Positions 1-11,192 are shown, numbered from the stretch's first letter. The stretch is 64,000 nucleotides of DNA from CAYNWK01 sp964400875 (GCA_964400875.1 CAYNWK010000007.1:6898-70897); one strand, 5' to 3'. Notes: generated by a model not told the origin, from the sequence alone. A program made the numbers and translations.

Positions 1-304
1 ATTCCCATCCGTAGGCTTTCTGGTAAATTAATTGTGAGCCATCCGGGGACCACAAGGGCTTGACGTCGTTCTTTCCGGGCTTGCCAACCGTCCTTAGCCC
101 GTTTTCGTCGTCGAGCAGGTAAATATTGGGCAGCCTCGGCAGCAGTCCTGATCGTGAAAAGGCCAGGGATTCATCGCTTTTGAGAGATTCATTACCAACT
201 GGACCAACCGGGTTGGAACCCGGCGGGGCGATGTTCCCACAGCCGGATAGCACCCAAAGCGCAGCCAGCGCTGATACTCCAGCGGCCAATCGAACGAGAA
301 ACAC
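1..304 (-). CDS. Partial lipoprotein with TolB-like beta-propeller start
   Basis: Only the first 101 codons are present; the gene runs off the left edge of the window. Translation from a GTG at 304 gives a lipoprotein signal: Arg5, a hydrophobic stretch, then lipobox LSGC with Cys22 as the lipidation site, followed by a Gly/Pro/Asn-rich linker. Near the edge it reads LWSPDGSQLIYQ, the typical strand of PD40/WD40-like propeller repeats found in TolB-type proteins. AAGGA lies 7 nt before the GTG, which supports this start. It begins 17 bp after the upstream ileS stop, so it is probably the last known gene of the T-box-controlled unit. The ligand is unknown. An overlapping ATG frame lacks any signal peptide and was rejected. 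Confidence 0.7.
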   Translation of the reverse strand, partial: MFLVRLAAGVSALAALWVLSGCGNIAPPGSNPVGPVGNESLKSDESLAFSRSGLLPRLPNIYLLDDENGLRTVGKPGKNDVKPLWSPDGSQLIYQKAYGWE

Positions 305-321
305 GTTCCCATCCTTACGAG

Positions 322-3300
322 TTAAATCCTGGTGATGCCGACAGCAGCTTTCTCCCCCTCGAACTCGAATTTCTCGGTGATCTCCGGGTCCACCCCGGAG
401 CCGGCCAGCGGGCCTAACGCCACCGCCAGCGTCTCACCCGTGATGTAGTCGCGCTGCTCCCAAATAGCCTCACCCAAGCCGGGGGAAGCCTGCACGAACA
501 GACGGATGCGGTCGGCCAGGTCGAAACCGGCCGTTTTGCGCAACTCCTGCACCCGCCGGACGAACTCGCGGGCTAATCCCTCGCGCTGCAAAGCCGGGGT
601 GAGTTCCGTGTCCAGCGCCGCCAGGTAGCCGCCCTCGGAGGCCACCGCCAGTCCGGGCCGCGCCTCTGCCCGCACCTCGACTTCCTCGGGCAGGATGGTG
701 TAAGCCTGTCCCTTGAGGATCAGCTGCAGGTTTTCGCCCGCCAGCAAACTCCTGGCAGCTTCGTCCGCGTCCAATTTAAGGAGGGCTGCCCGGAGCGCCG
801 GGTAGCGATCGGTGTACTTCTGCCCGAGCTGTTTTGGCAGCGGATTTAGGGAATAGGCAACCGCTTCGCCGGCCGATTCCAGCGAGCGAACTCGCTTGAC
901 GTTGAGCTCCTCCGCCAGCAGGTCGGCGTAGCGCTCCAGGACGCGGCGTTCCCCCGCGCTGCTGACCGAAAAGGAAGCCGAGGCCAGCGGCTGGCGTACT
1001 TTTATGCCCGCCTGGTTGCGGGCCGCGTGCCCCAGCGAGGCCAGCTTCTTGACCAGCCGCATCTCCCGGTTGATGTCCTCGTCGATTAAATCGGGATCAA
1101 AGGAAGGCCACTCGACCAGCTGCACGGATTCCGGGGCGCTCTCATCGACCTCGACCACCAGGTTCTGGTAGAGCTCCTCTGCGAGGAGCGGCATGCTGGG
1201 GGCCAGCAGCCGGCTCAGCGTAACCAGCGCCTCGTACAGGCAGATGTAAGCGGCGTTTTTGTCGGCGTCGTGCTCGCTCTTCCAGAAGCGGCGGCGGGAG
1301 CGGCGCAGGTACCAGTTGGAAAGATCCTCCACAAAGGCTTGCACCGGCCGGGTGGCGCCAGGCGCGTCGTATGTCTCCAGCGCAGTGGTCACGTCTCGCA
1401 CCAGGGTGTGCAGCTCCGAGCGCAGCCAGCGATCGAGGTCGGTGTAGCCATCACTCTTCCCATCCCGTACGTCCTCCTCCCTGCCAGGGGATAGGGGAGA
1501 GGGGAGAGGGGACCATTGATCCAGATTCGCGTAGGTGACGAAGAATGAATACACGTTCCAGAGCGTCAGGGTGAGGGCGCGGACCACATCGCCCACCTGG
1601 TCGGCGATGAAGCGCCGTTCCTGCCCCGGCGGGCCGGCGGTGTAACAGTACCAGCGGAAGGCGTCCGCGCCGTGCTGCTGGATGACCTCCCAAGGATCGA
1701 CCATATTGCCGCGCGTCTTGGACATCTTCTTGCCCTCGGCGTCCAAGATCAAGCCCAGGCAGATCACGTTGCGGAAAGCCTCACCTTCGTTCAAGAGGAC
1801 GCTGATAGCGTGCAGGGAGTAGAACCAGCCGCGGGTCTGGTCCACCGCTTCGCAAATATAGTCGGCCGGGTAATGCTTTTTGAACCGGGCTTCGTTCTCA
1901 AAGGGATAATGCCATTGGGCGTAAGGCATAGAGCCCGAGTCGAACCACACGTCGAGCAACTCCAGGACGCGGTCCATCTGCCCGCCGCACTCCGGGCAAG
2001 GGAAATGCACGCCATCCACGTACGGACGGTGCAGTTCGAGCTCGCCAAGGTCCTCGCCGCTCAGCTCGGCGAGCTCTTCTCGTGAGCCGACCGCCAGCTG
2101 GTGGTGGCAGCTTTGGCACTCCCAGATCGGCAGAGGCGTGCCCCAGTAGCGCTCGCGCCCCAGCGCCCAATCCACGTTATTCTCCAGCCAGTTCCCGAAG
2201 CGGCCTTCCTTGAAGTGCTCGGGGACCCAGTTAATGCGCTGGTTGCGCTCGACCAGCATCTCCTTGTAGCGAGTGGTGCGCAGATACCAGGTGCTGCGAG
2301 CGTAGTACAGCAGCGGCGTGTCGCAGCGCCAGCAGAACGGGTAGGTGTGGGTGACCGTACCGGCCGAATACAGCAAGCCGCGCGCCTGCAGGTCCTGGAC
2401 GATCAGCGGGTCGGCATCTTTGACGAATCTGCCGCTCCAGGGACGGATCTCGGGGATGAACTCGCCATCACCGGTGATGGTGTCCAGGATCGGCAGGTCG
2501 AACTCGATCGCCGCGGCCAAATCCTCTGAGCCGAAGGCGGGAGCGATGTGCACCAGACCGGTGCCCTCCTCGGTGCTGACGAAATCCGCCAAGATCACGC
2601 GGTAAGCCGGTTTATCCGGCAGCAAGAAGGTGAACAGCGGTTGATAGCGCAATTCTTTGAGTTTGGCGCCCTTGAAGGTCTCGAACACCTCCACCGGCTC
2701 ATCGCCAAAGACCTGTTCGACCCGATCGCGGGCCAGGATCAGGCGTTCCACCCCCAGCTCGGGCTTGCCTTCGGGCAGCTCCGGTTCCTGCTCGGCGCTA
2801 TCGGGCAGCCGGCGCTCGACGATAACGTACTCAAGTTCTGGGTTGGCCGCGACAGCGACGTTGCCGGGCAGGGTCCACGGGGTAGTGGTCCAGATCAACA
2901 GGGAAGTGCTTGGGTCGTCCACCAGCGGCAGGCGCACGAAAACCGAAGGGTCCTCAGCCTGGGCGTAGCCCTGGGCGACTTCGTGGTCGGAAAGCGGCGT
3001 GCCGCAGCGCGGGCAATAAGGCACCACTTTGAAGCCCTGGTAGAGCAGTTCCTTGTCCCAGAAGGTTTTCAGGATCCACCAGACCGATTCGATGTAGTCG
3101 TTGGTGAAGCTAACGTAGGCGTCTTCCAGGTCCACCCAGAAAGCAATGCGCTCGGTGAGTTTTTCCCAATCCTGGATGTAGTCGAAGGCTGATTTGCGGC
3201 AAAGCTCGTTGAAGCGGTCGATGCCGTATTCTTCGATCTCGGCTTTGTGGGTGAACCCCAGGCGGCGTTCAACCTCGATCTCGACCGGCAGGCCGTGGGT

Positions 3301-3558
3301 GTCCCAGCCTCCCCGGCGGGTGACGTGATAGCCGCGCATGGTTTTGTAGCGCGGGAACAGGTCCTTATAGGCTCGGGCAAGCACGTGGTGCACGCCGGGC
3401 ACCCCGTTGGCGGTGGGGGGGCCTTCGTAAAAGACGAACTCCGGCCCGCCGGCGCGCCGGGCGTCCACTTTCGAAAAGATGTGGCGGTGCTTCCAGAAGC
3501 GGAGCACCGCTTCTTCCATCTGGTTGATATTGAGCTGCGGTGATACGGGTTTGAACAT
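322..3558 (-). CDS. ileS: Isoleucyl-tRNA synthetase, copy 1 (canonical KMSKS)
   Basis: About 1078 residues, full length for the eukaryote-like (type 2) IleRS. It charges tRNA-Ile with isoleucine in the cytoplasm. The class I HIGH position reads G55-V-H-H58, the swapped GXHH form, in a PTANGVPGVHH context. The second signature KMSKT lies near residues 609-613. Zinc-type Cys pairs (CPRC, CWRC, CQSC, CPEC) sit in the editing/insert regions, and a tRNA anticodon-binding domain occupies the C-terminal third. ATG at 3558 is chosen over an upstream in-frame ATG at 3591 because GGGAG precedes it at 7-8 nt and homology begins here. It lies about 70 bp after copy 2, so both probably share the upstream T-box leader. 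Confidence 0.95.
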   Translation of the reverse strand: MFKPVSPQLNINQMEEAVLRFWKHRHIFSKVDARRAGGPEFVFYEGPPTANGVPGVHHVLARAYKDLFPRYKTMRGYHVTRRGGWDTHGLPVEIEVERRLGFTHKAEIEEYGIDRFNELCRKSAFDYIQDWEKLTERIAFWVDLEDAYVSFTNDYIESVWWILKTFWDKELLYQGFKVVPYCPRCGTPLSDHEVAQGYAQAEDPSVFVRLPLVDDPSTSLLIWTTTPWTLPGNVAVAANPELEYVIVERRLPDSAEQEPELPEGKPELGVERLILARDRVEQVFGDEPVEVFETFKGAKLKELRYQPLFTFLLPDKPAYRVILADFVSTEEGTGLVHIAPAFGSEDLAAAIEFDLPILDTITGDGEFIPEIRPWSGRFVKDADPLIVQDLQARGLLYSAGTVTHTYPFCWRCDTPLLYYARSTWYLRTTRYKEMLVERNQRINWVPEHFKEGRFGNWLENNVDWALGRERYWGTPLPIWECQSCHHQLAVGSREELAELSGEDLGELELHRPYVDGVHFPCPECGGQMDRVLELLDVWFDSGSMPYAQWHYPFENEARFKKHYPADYICEAVDQTRGWFYSLHAISVLLNEGEAFRNVICLGLILDAEGKKMSKTRGNMVDPWEVIQQHGADAFRWYCYTAGPPGQERRFIADQVGDVVRALTLTLWNVYSFFVTYANLDQWSPLPSPLSPGREEDVRDGKSDGYTDLDRWLRSELHTLVRDVTTALETYDAPGATRPVQAFVEDLSNWYLRRSRRRFWKSEHDADKNAAYICLYEALVTLSRLLAPSMPLLAEELYQNLVVEVDESAPESVQLVEWPSFDPDLIDEDINREMRLVKKLASLGHAARNQAGIKVRQPLASASFSVSSAGERRVLERYADLLAEELNVKRVRSLESAGEAVAYSLNPLPKQLGQKYTDRYPALRAALLKLDADEAARSLLAGENLQLILKGQAYTILPEEVEVRAEARPGLAVASEGGYLAALDTELTPALQREGLAREFVRRVQELRKTAGFDLADRIRLFVQASPGLGEAIWEQRDYITGETLAVALGPLAGSGVDPEITEKFEFEGEKAAVGITRI

Positions 3559-3628
3559 GACTGGACTCCCGGCAAACCTCGGGTAGATCAAAGGCGGGAC
3601 GTGCTGTTTAACGTGGTCTATGCGGGGG

Positions 3629-6600
3629 CTACCGGGCGCGGACTACACCCAGGGTGAGCTGCTCGCCGTCAATAGCGTGCTCCTCGACATGGCTCGCTTC
3701 CGGTGGGGCATGGGCGACCAGATCGTTGGAGAGGGTCTCCTGCTGGATGTATTCACCCCAGGTATGGAAGACTTGAGCCAAATCGTCATTGGCTTGGTAG
3801 TAGGTGACGATGCGATCTTCGATGTTGAAGCCGGCGTCTTTGCGCATAGCCTGGACTCGGCGGACAATCTCTCGAGCGAGCCCTTCGGCGCGCAGGCCCG
3901 GCGTGATGGTAGTGTCCAGGGCGACGGTCAGGTACTTGTCCGCGGCCACCGCCAGGCCTTCTACCGGCTGGGTCTGCACCAAGATCTCCTCCGGGGAGAG
4001 CGTTATGCTCTTCCCATCGACGTCCAGCTTGACGGGCTCACCGGCGCTCACCGAAACGGCGATTGCCTCGGCATCGGCCTCCGCCAGGGCGGCGCGCACG
4101 TGGGGGAACTGGGCGCCAAAGCGCGGCCCGAGCAGCTTGTTGTCCGGCAGCAAGTAGTAATCGACCAGCTGACGCGGCTCGTCAACAAACTCGAACCCCT
4201 TGACGTTGAGCTCGTCCTCGACAATCTCGACCAGCTCGGCGCTCAACTCCCGCCGGGACCCGGCGTGCACCAACACCTTTTCAAGAGGCTGGCGGACCTT
4301 AAGACCAGCGCTGTTGCGGGCGCTCAGGCCCAGGCTGGCGATCTGGCGGGCCAGTTCCATCTGCCCGAGCAGCTGTTCGTCGATGACCCCCGGATCGGCT
4401 TGGGGGTAAGCGCAGTGGTGCACGCTCCCGTGCGCCTTCGGCATGACCCCGGTGACCAGGTTCTGGTACATAGCCTCGGTGACAAAGGGTGTAAAAGGCG
4501 CCAGCAGGAGGCCGAGCTTGATCAGGACGTGATACAGGGTGGCGTACGCGGCGTTCTTGTCGGCGTCGTGCTCGCTCTTCCAGAAACGGCGGCGCGAGCG
4601 GCGCACGTACCAGTTGGTCAGGTCATCCAGGAAGGTCTCGCAGACTTGGGTGGCGTTGAGCGGGTCGGAGGCTTCCATCAAGGCGGTCACTTCTCCCACC
4701 AGCTGGTTGAGCCGGGCCAGAACCCAGCGATCTAACACGTTGTCGGATTGAGGCGTTGCTCCTTCCGGGCGGCCAGGATTATATTGGGAGTTCTCGCCAG
4801 GGGTCCAATCATCAAGGTTGGCGTAGGTCACAAAGAAGGAGTAAACGTTCCAAAGGGGGATCAGGAAGCCTCGGCGGACTTCGTCGCCGCGTTGGTAGCC
4901 GAAGAGCAGGTCGCTCTCCGGTTTGTGATTGCAGTACAGCCAGCGCATCACGTCCACGCCCATGCGGTCGGCGGCTTCGTTGAACTCGATGGCGTTGCCC
5001 CAGCTCTTGTGCATGGGGCGACCATCTTCAGCCAGCAGCGTACCGTAGGTGAACACCTCCATGAAGGGTGGTTGGTCCGCCATTACCGTGCCCATGGTCA
5101 GCAGGCTGTAGAACCAATTGCGGAATTGGCCGGGGAAGGACTCGCTAATCCAGTCCGCGGGATACCATTCACGCCAGTACTCCGGGTCGCTGCGGTAGCG
5201 CAGGGTGCTGAAGGAGACGATGCCGGCGTCCAGCCACGGGTTGCCCACGTCGGGGATGCGCTTCATCTCCCCGCCGCACTCCGGGCAGTCCAGGCGCACG
5301 GCGTCGATGTAAGGGCGGTGGGGAGTGTGCCCGGAAAAAGAATCCCAACCGGCGACGGCGCGTTCCTTGAGTTCCTTTTCATCGCCGATCAACTCATAGT
5401 GCTCGCAATCCTCGCAGACCCAGATCGGCAGCGCCAGGCCCCAGTAGCGTTTCTTGCTGATCATCCAGTCGTGCATGTTGCGCAGCCAATCCATCTCGCG
5501 GGCATAGCCGAAATCCGGGTACCAGCGGATCTGGTCGACCACGTCCATGATCTGGTAGCGCAAACTGCGTTCCTTTTCCTCGGGAGTGAGCTGCTCACGC
5601 GGTTTATCGTACACCTCGCCCATGCTGATGAACCATTCGTCCACCAGGCGGAAGACCAGCTCGGTCTTGCAACGCCAGCAGGTGGGGTAGCGGTGGGTAT
5701 ACGGTTCGACGTGGTAGAGCAAGCCCTTGCGCTTCAGGTCATCGAAGATCGGTGTGGATACTTCTGAAACGTGCATGCCGCTCAGCCAGCCGAACCCTTT
5801 GACGAAAAATCCTTCATCGGTCAGCGAGGCGAGCAAGGGGAAATTGTGTTCCTTACCCAGCACGAAGTCCTCCGCGCCGCAGCCTGGAGCGATGTGGACG
5901 ATGCCGGTGCCTTCTGTCTCGCCGACTTCGTCCCACAAGATGACCTGGTGGGCTTCCAAGGCGGTCTGTTCGATGCCGCGCAGCAGCTCGGTCAGCTCGG
6001 TCTGCCCACCGGGCTGGCTCGCCGCCGGCAGGTCATCGAAAGGACCGTCGTAAGTCCAGCCTTCCATCTCGGTCCCTTTGAGCTCATCCAAGACCTCATA
6101 GTCGCCCTGCAGCATGTTCAGCGTGCCTTTGGAGAGGTATAAAATCTGGTCGCCCTGTCGAACCTTTACGTAGGTCAGCTCCGGTCCGACAGCGGCGGCG
6201 ACGTTGCTGCTCAGGGTCCAGGGTGTGGTGGTCCAGACCAGCAGGGACTCGTTCTCCCGGCCACGCAAGGGGAAGCGCAGGGTGACGCTGCGGTGGGTCA
6301 GCTCGGCGTAGCCGTCGGTGACGATCTCGTGCTGGCTGATGGCCGTGGCGCAGCGCGGGCACCAGGGCATCACGTCGGCGCCGCGGTACAACCAGCCTTT
6401 TTCCCAGCAGCGTTTGAGGAACTTCCAGATCATGTAGTTGTTTTCGTTGGAGAAGGTGAAGTAGCTGCCGCCCAGTTCGGGTAAGCCCAGCCGCCCAACG
6501 ATCATCTCAACGCTGTCGGTGATCGGCCCGTCCGGTCCGTCAACGGTGATCACCTGGGAGGGGTCTTCCATGAGCTGATCGGCCAGCCAGCGCAGATTCT

Positions 6601-7045
6601 CGGTATCGTTCCAATCCATCCAATAGCCCAGGCGGATGGACTGTTCGGTCTGAACCGCGGCAAAGCGCAGCACGCGCGCCTTGCACTTGCGCACGAACTG
6701 CTCGAGGCCGTAAGCCTCGATGTCTTTTTTTGTCTGGAAACCCATCTCCTTTTCAACTTCCACTTCGACCCACAGACCCTGACAGTCGAAGCCGTTCTGG
6801 TAGCGCAGCTTGTGGCCGCGCATGGCATGGAAGCGTTGGAACAGGTCCTTATAGGTACGGCCCCAGCCGTGATGGACGCCCATCGGGTTGTTCGCCGTGA
6901 TCGGGCCGTCGATAAAAGACCACTTGGGGTCGTCCTGATGCAGACGGCGCAGCTTTTCAAACGCCTCGGTCTGGTCCCAGAACGCCAGGATGTCGTGTTC
7001 CTGGGCCGGAAAATCTACTTTTGAGGGCACTTCTTTAAATGGCAT
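3629..7045 (-). CDS. ileS: Isoleucyl-tRNA synthetase paralogue, copy 2 (KMSKS degenerate)
   Basis: 1138 residues, aligned throughout with copy 1 but clearly divergent. The HIGH position is again swapped (G56-V-H-H59). The KMSKS loop, by contrast, is replaced by MHKSWGN near residues 678-684, so only the KS pair is kept. Cys-pair motifs (CPRC, CWRC, CEDC, CPEC) and the anticodon-binding domain are present. The start has AGGAGA 5 nt upstream and lies 25 bp after the T-box terminator, making this the first gene of the unit. Family membership is certain. Whether it charges tRNA-Ile normally, serves as a resistant isoform or has shifted function cannot be decided from sequence. Proteins with this HKSWGN loop are often annotated simply as class I tRNA ligase family. 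Confidence 0.9.
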   Translation of the reverse strand: MPFKEVPSKVDFPAQEHDILAFWDQTEAFEKLRRLHQDDPKWSFIDGPITANNPMGVHHGWGRTYKDLFQRFHAMRGHKLRYQNGFDCQGLWVEVEVEKEMGFQTKKDIEAYGLEQFVRKCKARVLRFAAVQTEQSIRLGYWMDWNDTENLRWLADQLMEDPSQVITVDGPDGPITDSVEMIVGRLGLPELGGSYFTFSNENNYMIWKFLKRCWEKGWLYRGADVMPWCPRCATAISQHEIVTDGYAELTHRSVTLRFPLRGRENESLLVWTTTPWTLSSNVAAAVGPELTYVKVRQGDQILYLSKGTLNMLQGDYEVLDELKGTEMEGWTYDGPFDDLPAASQPGGQTELTELLRGIEQTALEAHQVILWDEVGETEGTGIVHIAPGCGAEDFVLGKEHNFPLLASLTDEGFFVKGFGWLSGMHVSEVSTPIFDDLKRKGLLYHVEPYTHRYPTCWRCKTELVFRLVDEWFISMGEVYDKPREQLTPEEKERSLRYQIMDVVDQIRWYPDFGYAREMDWLRNMHDWMISKKRYWGLALPIWVCEDCEHYELIGDEKELKERAVAGWDSFSGHTPHRPYIDAVRLDCPECGGEMKRIPDVGNPWLDAGIVSFSTLRYRSDPEYWREWYPADWISESFPGQFRNWFYSLLTMGTVMADQPPFMEVFTYGTLLAEDGRPMHKSWGNAIEFNEAADRMGVDVMRWLYCNHKPESDLLFGYQRGDEVRRGFLIPLWNVYSFFVTYANLDDWTPGENSQYNPGRPEGATPQSDNVLDRWVLARLNQLVGEVTALMEASDPLNATQVCETFLDDLTNWYVRRSRRRFWKSEHDADKNAAYATLYHVLIKLGLLLAPFTPFVTEAMYQNLVTGVMPKAHGSVHHCAYPQADPGVIDEQLLGQMELARQIASLGLSARNSAGLKVRQPLEKVLVHAGSRRELSAELVEIVEDELNVKGFEFVDEPRQLVDYYLLPDNKLLGPRFGAQFPHVRAALAEADAEAIAVSVSAGEPVKLDVDGKSITLSPEEILVQTQPVEGLAVAADKYLTVALDTTITPGLRAEGLAREIVRRVQAMRKDAGFNIEDRIVTYYQANDDLAQVFHTWGEYIQQETLSNDLVAHAPPEASHVEEHAIDGEQLTLGVVRAR

Positions 7046-7069
7046 ACTTTCTCCTGACAGCGGTTAATC

Positions 7070-7101
7070 GAAAAACTCCCGTCCCAAATCAGGGACGAGA
7101 G
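7070..7101 (-). terminator. Intrinsic terminator of the T-box leader
   Basis: On the minus strand a GC-rich stem CTC-T-CGTCCC pairs with GGGACG-G-GAG across the loop TGATTT and is followed by TTTTT. It lies just after the T-box core and before the ribosome-binding site of ileS copy 2, as expected for transcription-attenuating T-boxes. Confidence 0.85.
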
Positions 7102-7385
7102 CATGCAGCGTTCTCGCGGTACCACCCTGGTTCCCGCCTAAGCGGGCGCCTCGGTCGAGCGCGCCGGGCCAATTGTATTCAAGCGGAGGCCAGGATTGGG
7201 GCGCTCGCGTCCGGGTAACGTGGGACGGTGCCGGCTCTCTTACTCAGGCGTTTGCAAAGAAACGCCCCTTTCAGGTTGCAGCTCCGGAAGGATTTTCAGC
7301 CTGCAGGTCTGCCCCGGCTCGCACCTGATCCGGGGTCGCTGACAGCCTGGTAAGGCTTACTCGTTTCCATCTTCGCTATTTTGGG
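7070..7385 (-). promoter_or_regulatory. T-box leader controlling the ileS pair (Ile specifier candidate)
   Basis: The 14-nt T-box core AGGGTGGTACCGCG lies on the minus strand at 7115-7128. Upstream are Stem I hallmarks: GATGG-GAAAC-GAGTA just inside the 5' end, near 7350-7375. A specifier-loop-like segment reads GAAAATCC, in which ATC (minus strand 7293-7291) is an isoleucine codon. A terminator overlaps the antiterminator region and ends 25 nt before the ileS copy 2 start. The expected behaviour is that uncharged tRNA-Ile stabilises the antiterminator and switches on the synthetase genes. The specifier assignment is by eye. Confidence 0.9.
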
Positions 7386-7470
7386 TTCAGTTTGGTAGAT
7401 TATGCCACAGGTTGGAAATACGGTCAATCAAGATATTAGGGTTTGGGCTTACGCACTCGAGGGAGGCCGG

Positions 7471-8295
7471 TCAAACCCATTCCCGGTGTAAGAATCCCTT
7501 GACCACCATCAGCGCCAGGAAGGAAAATCCGACCAGGATCACGGATAGAGTCAGCGCCATGTCCAGATCTACCTGAAATCCGATGTAGATCGCCAGCGGC
7601 ATGGTTTGGGTGCGCCCAGGGAAGTTGCCGGCGAAGATGATCGTGGCGCCGAATTCACCTAGGGCGCGCGCCCAGCTCATCACGCTGCCGCCGAGCAGCG
7701 CCGACCAGGAGAGCGGGATGGTCACGTAGCGAAACACCTGCCAGCCGTCGGCGCCGTCCAGGCTGGCGGCCTGTTCCAGCTCTATGTCAATATTGGCGAA
7801 GCCGATGGTGGCAGCTTTGATGAAAAACGGCGCGGCAATAAAAATCTGCGCCAGGATCACGGCCGTGGTCGTGAAGGCAATATCCAGCCCCAGCCCGGCG
7901 ACCCAGGCGCCGAAGAGACCCCGCCGGCCAAAGGCCATCAACAGCGCCACGCCGGCGACCGCAGGTGGCAGCACGGTTGGCAGGTCGATCAAGGTGTCCA
8001 CCACACGCTGGAAGGGAACGCGCTGCTTGGCCAGGGCATAGGCCACCGGCGTGCCGAACAGGATGATCAGGATGGTAGACGCCAGGGTAGTGGTCAGGCT
8101 GAGGGTGATGGCTTGCAGCACCTGGGGTTGAGCCAGGTTGGCGAGCAGATCGTGGGGAGAAACGCGCAGAAAGAGCGCTAATAACGGGAGCACCAGGAAG
8201 AACAAAAGCGGCAGACTGAGGATGCGCCATAGGGCTCCGAGCGGGGCTGGCCTGGCCGGGGGCGGCGGGGAAGGGGTGTAAGTGGGGTGGGACAT
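7471..8295 (-). CDS. modB: Molybdate ABC transporter permease
   Basis: 274 residues, inner-membrane permease of a ModABC-type importer. After a proline-rich cytoplasmic N-terminus there are about six hydrophobic helices. The EAA loop is visible as EQAASLDGADGWQVFRYVTIP, which contacts the ATPase. The motif ALGEFGATI is characteristic of ModB/CysT-like permeases. It lies 24 bp downstream of modA on the same strand, so the two form an operon. No ModC ATPase gene is adjacent, although the remaining 425 bp up to the ileS T-box is otherwise non-coding. The permease therefore needs an ATPase encoded elsewhere. Tungstate specificity cannot be excluded. Confidence 0.93.
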   Translation of the reverse strand: MSHPTYTPSPPPPARPAPLGALWRILSLPLLFFLVLPLLALFLRVSPHDLLANLAQPQVLQAITLSLTTTLASTILIILFGTPVAYALAKQRVPFQRVVDTLIDLPTVLPPAVAGVALLMAFGRRGLFGAWVAGLGLDIAFTTTAVILAQIFIAAPFFIKAATIGFANIDIELEQAASLDGADGWQVFRYVTIPLSWSALLGGSVMSWARALGEFGATIIFAGNFPGRTQTMPLAIYIGFQVDLDMALTLSVILVGFSFLALMVVKGFLHREWV

Positions 8296-8319
8296 CGTGG
8301 CAGATTTCGGGCGAATCGC

Positions 8320-9135
8320 TTACTTCAAGGGGATGAAACCGTAGCTCGCCAGGATCTCTTGTCCGGAGGTTGAGAGCACGAAATCGATGAACTCACCAGC
8401 CAGTTCCGGTTGCGCGCTGTCGGCGATGGGGGCTAGGGTATAGTCGCCGGTGACGTTCAACTCCGCCGGGATGGCCAGCTGCCCGACGCCCGGATCGGTC
8501 GCCGAGACGGCGTCGCTGGAATAGACGATCCCGGCGTCCGCTTCACCCAGCTCAACCTTGCTGAGCACGGCTTTGACATTTTCTTCGTAAGAGACCACGT
8601 TGGCGATCACCTTGTCCGGGTAATCCGGGTCGAAGGCTGATGATTGGGCTGCTTTGGCGAGGAATTCAAGGGTGTATGCGCCTACCGGCACTTGCGCTGC
8701 AGCGAAGACCAGCTGCTTTCCCGGCGCCGCGAGGTCGCCCAGTGCATGAATTGCTCCCGGATTACCCGCCGGGTAGATCACCACCAGCCGGTTGTGGATC
8801 ATGACCTGAACCTGCTCCTGGGCCGCGCGGCCGGAGGTGACGACCTGGTCCATCTGGGCCTGGTTTGCGCTGGCGTAGACCTCCGCCGGGGCACCCTGGA
8901 GCAGCTGCTGAGCAAGCTGCTGCGAACCGGCGAAGTTCAACACCACTTCGACTCCTAAGTGTTCGGCTTCGAAACGGTCGCCGATCTCGGTAAACGCTTC
9001 GGTCAGCGAAGCCGCGGCAAACACCGTCAGGGCGGCGGAGTGACCCCCGCCCGGCGCATTGTTCCGGCAGCCGGCGGTCAGCAATAGCAGGACAATCACG
9101 GCAATCATTTTTGTCTGGGATATGAGGGCTTTCAA
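8320..9135 (-). CDS. modA: Molybdate-binding lipoprotein of ABC transporter
   Basis: 271 residues. A TTG start at 9135 is supported by AAGGAAG 7 nt upstream. The protein opens with a lipoprotein signal peptide whose lipobox is LTAGC (Cys23). The mature part shows the ModA pattern: TVFAAASLTEAF near residue 40, NFAGSQQLAQQL (oxyanion-binding Ser), GAPAEVYASA, and the C-terminal GEADAGIVYSSDA. It would capture molybdate or tungstate outside the membrane and deliver it to ModB. The window also holds a molybdopterin-type oxidoreductase at 24630-25712, a possible cofactor consumer, though the genes are not linked. Confidence 0.94.
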   Translation of the reverse strand: MKALISQTKMIAVIVLLLLTAGCRNNAPGGGHSAALTVFAAASLTEAFTEIGDRFEAEHLGVEVVLNFAGSQQLAQQLLQGAPAEVYASANQAQMDQVVTSGRAAQEQVQVMIHNRLVVIYPAGNPGAIHALGDLAAPGKQLVFAAAQVPVGAYTLEFLAKAAQSSAFDPDYPDKVIANVVSYEENVKAVLSKVELGEADAGIVYSSDAVSATDPGVGQLAIPAELNVTGDYTLAPIADSAQPELAGEFIDFVLSTSGQEILASYGFIPLK

Positions 9136-9284
9136 GCACAGCTTCCTTCGAGCGATACGAGTATAGCCCCAACGCGGAATAGTTTACCATTGCCAGCACG
9201 CGGCTACGTTGAAAATCCCCGGAAACCGTCTCGGGCTCCCGGGGAATGTCAGCAGTTTGCGGTTCGCAGAAGTCGCAGCGCGGC

Positions 9285-11192
<1,908 letters not shown>

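Noticed and set aside
3620..4735. 371-codon plus-strand ORF opposite ileS copy 2
   Set aside because: Antisense shadow of a certain synthetase gene in GC-rich DNA; low-complexity composition and no recognisable domain.
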